Assembly (NCBI GenBank): GCA_012959995.1
Contig: DUCC01000014.1
Span: 65,439 to 104,323 of the forward strand
DNA length: 38,885 nucleotides
Direction: 5' to 3'
DNA from: Acidimicrobiia bacterium
GTDB taxonomy: Bacteria > Actinomycetota > Acidimicrobiia > Acidimicrobiales > MedAcidi-G1
Part shown: piece after piece, positions 33,052 to 38,885 of the stretch
How positions within the stretch are numbered: position 1 is the first letter of the stretch
Layout of the letters: each line of letters starts with the position of its first letter
Notes under the pieces: generated by a model
The model's database searches: none
What the model saw: only the letters and a program-made list of their open reading frames with translations
What the model was told of the DNA's origin: nothing
Translations under genes and position numbers: made by a program

Positions 33052-33141
33052 GAAGGTTGCCAGAGCGGACGAATGGGGCAGTCTCGAAAACTGTTGTGGC
33101 CTTAGGGTCACCATGGGTTCAAATCCCATACCTTCCGCCAG
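33052..33141 (+). tRNA. tRNA-Ser (anticodon CGA), CCA encoded
   Basis: Acceptor GGAAGGT pairs with ACCTTCC; anticodon loop CTCGAAA gives CGA between GCAGT and ACTGT; a long variable arm and the T arm ATGGGTTCAAATCCCAT follow; discriminator G and CCA end at 33141. It reads UCG. Confidence 0.96.
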
Positions 33142-33150
33142 GGTTATCGA

Positions 33151-33180
33151 ACGGTCTCGGGGTAAAAGCCGAGGCCGTTT
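33151..33180. terminator. Hairpin terminator between tRNA-Ser and the Mo oxidoreductase gene
   Basis: AACGGTCTCGG (33151-33161) and CCGAGGCCGTT (33170-33180) form an 11-bp stem with one GU pair around an 8-base loop. It lies between converging transcription units and may serve both; T-runs are short. Confidence 0.65.
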
Positions 33181-33184
33181 GGCG

Positions 33185-36007
33185 TTAACCCTCTGAACGG
33201 TACGCCGTGGCTTGTGGTTTAACTGGGCGAGCAAACCAAAGGGGTCGCCTCAACCCGTCGGGGCCCGGCCCGGGACGAGTTTTGGCCATCCATTCTTCGT
33301 AGATGGCGTGTGATGCGTCGGTATCGACCACCACATCACCATATTCGTCGCCTGGTTGAGCGGGCCCAACGGTGACTCGTTGCAGCCAACAATGCATGCC
33401 ACTAACAGGGTCAGGTTGCACCGGGAAGGTCAAATTTTGATGTACCCCGGTATCGGACCACCAGATGCGGCCAGTGTCGGGTTCGTTGCTGTCATAAGGC
33501 TCGTTGCCGTGTTGGCGCCGTAAACGCCACCGGCCGTCATCATCTTGGTCGATGCTGGCTTTTCCTGCTCCCCAAGAACGGGCTTTGTCTTCGTCGAGGC
33601 GCCAACGCCCCATGTGGTGGCTGGCGGCAACTACGCCCGGGCGAATGCCTTCGGTACGCCATGCGCTAATAACAAAGTGGCCGATGCGAGTGGTGATACG
33701 CACCAAACCGTTTTCTTCGATGCTGAGCTTTTCGGCATCGCTGGGGTGTAGCCACAACGGGTGGCGGTGGCTGATTTCGTTGAGCCATTGCGAGTTGCCG
33801 CTGCGCGTGTGAATAAGCGTAGGGATACGAAAGGTGGGCACCAATATGCGTTCCCCGGCGGTGAAGTCCAGGTCTTGCCAGTGCACTTGGCTTTTAATAA
33901 AGGTCGGGGTGGAATATTCTGGCCAGCCCCAGTCCCGCATGGTTTCCGAAAAGAACTCCAGTTTTTTCGATGGAGTGGGAAAACCAAATTTAGCTTCTCC
34001 TTCAATGTCTACCGCCGGCGAACCATCGCCGATAAAGGGCATGTGGCCTTGAATGTCTTCGAGGTTTTCGTAGGACCCAGCGGTGCCGGGTTTACGCCAT
34101 ACTCCTGCGTCATCTTTTTCGGCGCCCGCTAAATCTGCGTCAGCGACCGCCCGCTCGTACACCTTGTATTGGTCTCCGTCGAGGGCGAAAGCCCCTTTGG
34201 TGCGCATGTACTCCAAAGCGGTCATGCCTTCGGCTTCGGCTGCTTCGGGTAAACCCGGCACCGATTTTTCGAACAACATGGTGTAGTACTCGTCCATGGT
34301 TAATGGTTGGCCCGGGTTGTCGGGGCTTTCGAACTGTTGGCGAATACCTAACGAACCATCAGGATCAATGCGCCAAGACAGGTCAATCCAAAATTCTTGT
34401 TCTTCCCACACTTCACCCGGGTTGGTTTCGTGGGTGCGTTCAACTTTTTGGCCTTCCAGCTCGGCGTGACGGCGCATAACGGGTTGGCGAAACCCAATCC
34501 ACCGGCCGTTGTGCGTTTCGAAACTCGAGACATCATGGCGTTCGGATGCGATACCCATGGGCAGCACGTAGTCGGCGAACCAAGCCGATTCGTTCCAGGT
34601 AGGGGTGAGGGCAATATGGCAGCCGACTTTTTCTGGGTCAGAAAGCACTTCAAGCCAAGTAAACCCATCGGGGTTGGTCCAAATAGGGTTATAGACCCGA
34701 GAGAAATACGTGTCGATGTAGCCGCGGCCGCTCTTTAAAAAGTGAGGCAACAAGATAGACATTTCGTGGTGAGCCAAGGGGTACTCGGCCGGCCAGGTCA
34801 GATCGTTCCATTCGCCTTGGGGCTCGGGGTGAATGGGGGTTACGGGTATGAACTTGTTCCAACCGTTGGCGTTGGTTCCGCCTTCGGTGCCCACGCTGCC
34901 TGTCAAAACATTAAGGAACTGTAAGCAGCGTGATACTTGCCAACCGCCTTCGTTGCCGGCTGAAGCGGCCCGCCAGGTGTGCGAGGCGAAACCTCCTAAG
35001 CCTTCACCGATCACCCGAGCCACCTCACGGAGTTGGTCTTCGTCAATGCCGCACATTTCGGCGGCCGCTGCGGGGGTGTACTCGGCGTAAAGCTCTAAAA
35101 GCGCTGGGCCGACGTTGCTGAACACCGGTTCAAGATCAGGACGCGCTGCAGTCAGAAAGGTTTCCCAGTTGACCCAACGCTCAAAAAACTCTTGGTCCCA
35201 GGTGTTGTTTTCTATAAGCATCCGGGCAATAGCGAGCAGCAAGAATGCTTCGGTGCCTGGCCAGGCCGAGAACCAGTGGTCGGCGTGGGAGGCGGTGTTA
35301 GACAACCGAGGGTCAATACAGATAATGGTGGCCCCGGCTTCTTTGCCTTCCATGATGCGTTGGGCGTGGGGGTTGAAGTAGTGGCCTGCTTCAAGGTGGG
35401 AGGAAATAAGAAAGATCACCTTGGCGTTAGCGAAATCGGCAGATGGCCGGTCGAAGCCCATCCATGTGGCGTAGCCCACTCGGGCCCCGCTCGAACAAAT
35501 ATTGGTGTGGCTGTTATGGCCGTCAATGCCCCACGAGTGTAAGACCCGTTCCATGTAACTGTCGTCGCCCATGCGCCCCACGTGGTACATGACCTCGTGT
35601 TTGCGTTCTTCCCGAAAAGCCTTGCCAATGCGTTCGCCTATTTCGTCTAGGGCTTGGTCCCAGGTGATCTGTTCCCAGAGGCCCTCACCTCGTGCCCCGA
35701 CCCGTTTCATGGGGTGCAAAATGCGTTCAGGGTCTTCGACCTGGTTAATGGTGGCTGGGCCTTTGGCGCAGTTACGCCCCCTGCTAGCCGGGTGTACTGG
35801 GTTGCCTTCGAATTTGGCGATCTTGCCGGAGTCTTTATCTACCCATGCCAAAAGGCCACAGGTTGCTTCGCAATTGAAACAAGTGGTGGGTACTAAACGA
35901 AACTTTCGTTTAACTTTTTCTGGCCACGACTTAGCATCGAGAGCTTCGAAGTCGTCCCATTGTTCTTCGGGTGGGTAACTCTGCAGTATGGGGGTTTCCT
36001 CTGTCAT
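33185..36007 (-). CDS. Molybdopterin oxidoreductase, catalytic subunit (DMSO reductase superfamily)
   Basis: A 940-residue Mo/W-bis-MGD enzyme. The N-terminal [4Fe-4S] motif is TTCFNCEATCG...GRNCAKG (C-x2-C-x3-C, then C before AKG); central segments include HTNICSSGARVGYATWMG, where a cysteine is the likely metal ligand, IDPRLSNTASHADHW, and a C-terminal cofactor domain from ~690 with HPSDAEKLSIEENGLVRI. There is no Tat signal: the protein begins MTEETPILQSYPPEEQ, so the active site should face the cytoplasm. It follows the fused Fe-S/NrfD subunit by 13 bases, with a GAGGAAG site. Substrate is not identifiable; it resembles polysulfide/thiosulfate and formate dehydrogenase-like groups. No in-frame TGA, so it is not a selenoprotein. 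Confidence 0.88.
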   Translation of the reverse strand: MTEETPILQSYPPEEQWDDFEALDAKSWPEKVKRKFRLVPTTCFNCEATCGLLAWVDKDSGKIAKFEGNPVHPASRGRNCAKGPATINQVEDPERILHPMKRVGARGEGLWEQITWDQALDEIGERIGKAFREERKHEVMYHVGRMGDDSYMERVLHSWGIDGHNSHTNICSSGARVGYATWMGFDRPSADFANAKVIFLISSHLEAGHYFNPHAQRIMEGKEAGATIICIDPRLSNTASHADHWFSAWPGTEAFLLLAIARMLIENNTWDQEFFERWVNWETFLTAARPDLEPVFSNVGPALLELYAEYTPAAAAEMCGIDEDQLREVARVIGEGLGGFASHTWRAASAGNEGGWQVSRCLQFLNVLTGSVGTEGGTNANGWNKFIPVTPIHPEPQGEWNDLTWPAEYPLAHHEMSILLPHFLKSGRGYIDTYFSRVYNPIWTNPDGFTWLEVLSDPEKVGCHIALTPTWNESAWFADYVLPMGIASERHDVSSFETHNGRWIGFRQPVMRRHAELEGQKVERTHETNPGEVWEEQEFWIDLSWRIDPDGSLGIRQQFESPDNPGQPLTMDEYYTMLFEKSVPGLPEAAEAEGMTALEYMRTKGAFALDGDQYKVYERAVADADLAGAEKDDAGVWRKPGTAGSYENLEDIQGHMPFIGDGSPAVDIEGEAKFGFPTPSKKLEFFSETMRDWGWPEYSTPTFIKSQVHWQDLDFTAGERILVPTFRIPTLIHTRSGNSQWLNEISHRHPLWLHPSDAEKLSIEENGLVRITTRIGHFVISAWRTEGIRPGVVAASHHMGRWRLDEDKARSWGAGKASIDQDDDGRWRLRRQHGNEPYDSNEPDTGRIWWSDTGVHQNLTFPVQPDPVSGMHCWLQRVTVGPAQPGDEYGDVVVDTDASHAIYEEWMAKTRPGPGPDGLRRPLWFARPVKPQATAYRSEG

Positions 36008-36020
36008 GACCTATTCTTCC

Positions 36021-37562
36021 TCACGATAGGGGAACCGATTGCCCGGCTCGAACATAAGCGTTTTCGTAAGCTAGTAAGCCGCCAAGGGCAGAAACGCCAG
36101 CCAAAGCAGCGGGGATAGTGCCGTTGTCGCCCAGCAATAGCGCCACCAAAAGTAGTGCAAACGGGGCGGCTATTCCGGCGAAAACCCAGATTTTAAACAG
36201 CCTTTGTTGACCACCTTGGATGAGGTCGGCTATTGCCATGGTGACATGTCGGCTGTGTTTGCCGCGTGTCTCAACGGCCACCAAGAGAGCGTTGGCGACC
36301 AGACCAGCCAAGAACACCCACTGCAGGATTGCCGCTTCGGGTACATCCATAACTAAAGCCATCAGCGTGTAGGCGGCTCCCCCGCCTACCACGGTTTGCC
36401 ACAACAAGATAGGCAACAAGATGGGTTCTTGCCAAAGGTCGCGGCCTTCGCATTGGCCAAACAGGTAAGCGGTGTAGCCGGCGGTGGCTAAAGCCAGCAG
36501 CACGGTGGGGGCTACCAGCCAAGGAAGCGCACTCCCCGTGTCGGTGAGACCAACGACCCACCATGCAGCGGTAAGGGCAGCGAACCCACCCAAAATGTAA
36601 GCCCCCTTAACCAGCCAAGATTCCCAGTTGCCGCGGGTAATGAGATAGTAGAAACGCCCGGGTTGTTTAAGGTCAGCAACCAGTAAGACTCCGGTCAAGG
36701 CCAGCAAGGCGCCGGCCAACATGGGGGGAACTACCCCGACTACTGCTTGGCTGTCGCCGTGACCCAGCACGGTCAGCAAGGCGGCCATCATCATGGTTCC
36801 GGCAGCTACTGCTTTGGTGACGAGGTAGCCCGCTACTTTGTTTCCCCAAGTGAGCGAGTGGGCGGTGGTGTAAGTGGTGCGGGCCATTTCTTGGCCATCG
36901 TCTCGTTGCGGAGCGGCCCCTAAAGCCACCGGAGTGGCGGTGGGGTGCGCCGGGGTGGTATCAGCCCAAATCATTCCGTCGTTGGCAATAAAGGAGGCCA
37001 ACGGGTCAAGGGAAGCCGGGTTGGCGTTTTTGTAAATTACCCGCGGGTTGGTGTTTTGTTCAGGGGATCGCACCAGGCCTTCGCCGGAAGCATGCAGTTG
37101 CGCGAGTTCTGAGTTGGGGTCGTCAAGGTCGCCTACTCGGATGGCTTGGGTGGGGCACACCACCACGCAGGCTGGTTCTAAACCTTCGGTTACCCGGTGG
37201 TTGCAGAAGTTGCATTTGTGGGCCGTCATGGTTTCGGGGTGGATGTAAAGCGCATCGTAGGGGCAAGCATTCATGCACGATTTACAGCCGATGCAGTTGT
37301 CATCGTCAAAGTCGACCACGCCGTTGTCGGCTCGAAAGAGCGCATTGGTAGGGCAAATAGACATACACGGGGCGTCTTCGCAGTGGTTGCACCGCATGAC
37401 CGAAAAATGCCGGTCAGTTTGCGGGTGGCTGCCGGTTTCAACATATTTCAGCCAGGTGCGGTTTACTCCCAGAGGTACTTCGTGTTCGCTTTTACACACC
37501 ACAGTGCAGGCATGGCAACCAATGCAACTGCCAGAGTCAAGAACAAAACCGAGTCGTGTCAT
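36021..37562 (-). CDS. Fused four-cluster ferredoxin and NrfD-type membrane subunit
   Basis: A 513-residue fusion of the electron-transfer (B) and membrane (C) subunits of complex iron-sulfur molybdoenzymes. Residues ~8-170 carry four [4Fe-4S] motifs: CIGCHACTVVC, CNHCEDAPCMSIC, CIGCKSCMNAC and CNFC...CVVVC, the PsrB/DmsB order. From ~245 on there are about eight membrane segments with the NrfD/PsrC pattern DLKQPGRFYYLI, FGQCEGRDLWQEP and a quinone-site-like region, so electrons pass between quinone and the Mo subunit. ATG 37562 is chosen since the family starts there. It lies 8 bases after tetR. No signal peptide precedes the ferredoxin part, placing it on the cytoplasmic side. Confidence 0.87.
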   Translation of the reverse strand: MTRLGFVLDSGSCIGCHACTVVCKSEHEVPLGVNRTWLKYVETGSHPQTDRHFSVMRCNHCEDAPCMSICPTNALFRADNGVVDFDDDNCIGCKSCMNACPYDALYIHPETMTAHKCNFCNHRVTEGLEPACVVVCPTQAIRVGDLDDPNSELAQLHASGEGLVRSPEQNTNPRVIYKNANPASLDPLASFIANDGMIWADTTPAHPTATPVALGAAPQRDDGQEMARTTYTTAHSLTWGNKVAGYLVTKAVAAGTMMMAALLTVLGHGDSQAVVGVVPPMLAGALLALTGVLLVADLKQPGRFYYLITRGNWESWLVKGAYILGGFAALTAAWWVVGLTDTGSALPWLVAPTVLLALATAGYTAYLFGQCEGRDLWQEPILLPILLWQTVVGGGAAYTLMALVMDVPEAAILQWVFLAGLVANALLVAVETRGKHSRHVTMAIADLIQGGQQRLFKIWVFAGIAAPFALLLVALLLGDNGTIPAALAGVSALGGLLAYENAYVRAGQSVPLS

Positions 37563-37570
37563 AAGAAATC

Positions 37571-38161
37571 TTAAACACTCACTGGTTGCTGCGGGGAGGT
37601 TTCGAGTCGTGAAATACCGGCGCACAAGAGATCTAAAAGATGGTCAAAACTGTCATCAAGGTTTTGGGGGTGGGGGTGGCCGTCACCGGATTCCAAGTGG
37701 GAGAATCCATGAAAAGCACTGCGTAGCGACCGGGCCGCATGAACACGCTGATCGTCGCCGAGTTTGTAAGCCACTAAAGCTTGGCTTAATACTTTGACCA
37801 CTCGTTCAACAGCCTCTTCGAGTTCGGGGTCGTTGGCACAGGGGTAGCGATCGGTGGCCGCATAAAGCCCTGGGTGGTCTTTTACCATTTGCCGCCAGGC
37901 AGCACCCATGGCCCGCACGGCGTCATCGCCGGCTAAGCCCACTGCGGCGTCAGTTAACCGGTGGGCCAATATTTCTCGGGCTCGTAGTCCGAGAGCTCGA
38001 AGTAACCCGTCGAACCCGTCGACGTGGCGGTAAAGCGCTGGTTGCCTTACCCCGAGTTGTGTGGCTACCCGGGTCAGGGTGACTGAATCAAGCCCTTCTT
38101 GGTCGGCCAAAGTGGCCGCTTGGTCAATGACTTGTTTGCTATCTAAGGTCCGCCTGCTCAT
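37571..38161 (-). CDS. TetR family transcriptional regulator
   Basis: A 196-residue regulator. The N-terminal helix-turn-helix is seen in VIDQAATLADQEGLDSVTLTRVATQLGVRQPALYRHVDG (residues ~10-50), the usual TetR form; the C-terminal ligand domain (~75-190) has WRQMVKDHPGLYAA and RSLRSAFHGFSHLE, as in the WHG-type TetR group. ATG 38161 has an AAGGTGA site. It is the first gene of a run with the Mo enzyme subunits and likely controls them. Repeated GTTA/TAAC elements lie directly upstream. Confidence 0.9.
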   Translation of the reverse strand: MSRRTLDSKQVIDQAATLADQEGLDSVTLTRVATQLGVRQPALYRHVDGFDGLLRALGLRAREILAHRLTDAAVGLAGDDAVRAMGAAWRQMVKDHPGLYAATDRYPCANDPELEEAVERVVKVLSQALVAYKLGDDQRVHAARSLRSAFHGFSHLESGDGHPHPQNLDDSFDHLLDLLCAGISRLETSPQQPVSV

Positions 38162-38175
38162 AGCTTCACCTTAGC

Positions 38176-38200
38176 GTTAGAAGCAATAACTTTCCAGTTA
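38176..38200. promoter_or_regulatory. Candidate TetR operator
   Basis: GTTA (38176-38179), TAAC (38187-38190) and GTTA (38197-38200) form two overlapping inverted repeats, spaced 7 and 6 bases, just upstream of tetR. Position and symmetry suit autoregulation. Confidence 0.45.
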
Positions 38201-38212
38201 GAGGGCGCGCTC

Positions 38213-38885
38213 TTACCAAACAACAAGGAACGCTCCCCCGGCCACCAACGCCGCTCCCCACCAGGCCCGCCGACCCAAAGCTTCGCCAGCTAAGAAAACA
38301 CCCAACAAAATAGAAACCTGACGTAAACCTGCGACCTGCCCAGCTTGGGCTCGTTGGAAAGCCAACAAAATCAAACCGTAGGCTCCGCCTTGGCCGACCC
38401 CGATCAACAACCCTGGAGCAAAAGCCTTACGCAAACGAACTACCGATGGCCGACGCAAAACCAAAACCACCAAAGCGCTCGCCACCATGATGACCGACAA
38501 ATACCCCAAGGGGTGGGTGCGGTCCACCGCTTCGGCATCCAATAGCGAATACCCCACGGTGGCTAAACCACTTACCAAAGCCATGGCTACCGCACGACGT
38601 TCAGCCAAACGCCACCCCACACCAGCGAGCAACAACAAGCCCACCACTAACACCAACAAACCAGCCGCCGTAAACGCCGATGGTGTTTCGCCAAGAAACA
38701 TCCACCCGCCGGCCCCCACTAACAAAGGAGCGGTACCTCGAGAAATAGGGTAAGCCACCCCCAAACTGCCTTCGTTGTACGCCGAGCCCAACATCCATTG
38801 ATAGATAGATTGTGCAACTATCGAAGCCAGAACAAACCACCACACTCCGCTAGGCGGGTTGGTGACGGCCACCGGCAAAAGAACC
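38213..38885 (-). CDS. DMT (EamA) transporter, 5' end beyond the window
   Basis: At least 224 codons of a membrane protein; the frame remains open to the last base, so the start lies outside. About seven hydrophobic segments are visible, with the first half end (GVAYPISRGTAPLLVGAGGWMFLGETPS) and the second (QVAGLRQVSILLGVFLAGEALGRRAWWGAALVAGG) showing the EamA duplication. Substrate unknown. It lies 51 bases upstream of tetR on the same strand. Confidence 0.85.
   Translation of the reverse strand, partial: VLLPVAVTNPPSGVWWFVLASIVAQSIYQWMLGSAYNEGSLGVAYPISRGTAPLLVGAGGWMFLGETPSAFTAAGLLVLVVGLLLLAGVGWRLAERRAVAMALVSGLATVGYSLLDAEAVDRTHPLGYLSVIMVASALVVLVLRRPSVVRLRKAFAPGLLIGVGQGGAYGLILLAFQRAQAGQVAGLRQVSILLGVFLAGEALGRRAWWGAALVAGGAFLVVW

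Noticed and set aside
33185-36007. Possible selenocysteine in the molybdopterin oxidoreductase, given selA-selB nearby
   Set aside because: The frame has no in-frame TGA and the likely ligand position reads cysteine in NICSSGARVGY.

Overview
The window reads as a compact chromosomal segment of an actinobacterium, most likely a member of the Acidimicrobiia. That placement is inference from family content (GlnR, WhiB, acyl-CoA carboxylase epsilon subunit, GSII, the actinobacterial small membrane protein at 3408, and tRNA-Ser/SRP RNA/dnaX/tadA synteny), not from a marker gene. Genes are packed tightly. Several convergent pairs overlap at their stop codons, and many starts lie only 6 to 8 bases after a TANNNT box with no ribosome binding site, which points to widespread leaderless mRNAs. 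No phage, insertion sequence or CRISPR array is visible.

Layout. 1-3600: nitrogen assimilation, with a GSII glutamine synthetase (minus strand) divergent from a GSI-type synthetase and a GlnR-like regulator. 3400-5535: a minus-strand run of a shortened 2Fe-2S/xanthine-dehydrogenase-like fusion, RidA and a small membrane protein. 5589-8094: a Tat-type lipoprotein with a thioredoxin-like motif, an A-type Fe-S carrier, and an Mrp/NBP35 ATPase. 8091-11873: FxsA, then selA-selB for selenocysteine insertion, then WhiB. 11958-14193: an NfeD-type membrane protein, a STAS protein and a receiver-domain protein. 14330-17126: an XRE/cupin regulator with kbl and tdh, a translationally coupled threonine-degradation operon. 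17112-21161: sulfatase and a doubled DUF1330-like protein, a DMT transporter, a striking 15-bp tandem repeat with a 33-bp palindrome, a small unknown protein and a MazG-like protein. 21213-24924: asd, a lipoprotein and lysC. 25010-26492: a secreted or anchored cyclophilin and aat. 26489-29557: acyl-CoA carboxylase epsilon and beta subunits, a 5'-3' exonuclease and methylmalonyl-CoA epimerase. 29558-29843: an AT-rich gap with a candidate small RNA. 29844-33141: recR, dnaX, tRNA-Ser(GGA), SRP RNA, tadA and tRNA-Ser(CGA). 33185-38161: a TetR regulator, a fused four-cluster ferredoxin/NrfD membrane subunit and a molybdopterin oxidoreductase. 38213-end: a DMT transporter cut by the window edge.

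Themes. Fe-S and redox biology recur (ErpA, Mrp, WhiB, the mini-XDH fusion and the Mo enzyme complex). SelA and SelB show that the organism makes selenoproteins, but no tRNA-Sec, selD or in-frame UGA selenoprotein was recognised here. The carboxylase plus epimerase suggest propionyl-CoA to methylmalonyl-CoA flux, and kbl-tdh converts threonine to glycine and acetyl-CoA. The most unusual items are the shortened XDH-like fusion without the usual catalytic glutamate motif, the Mo oxidoreductase complex lacking a Tat signal and having fused B and C subunits, the tandem repeat/palindrome, and the candidate small RNA.
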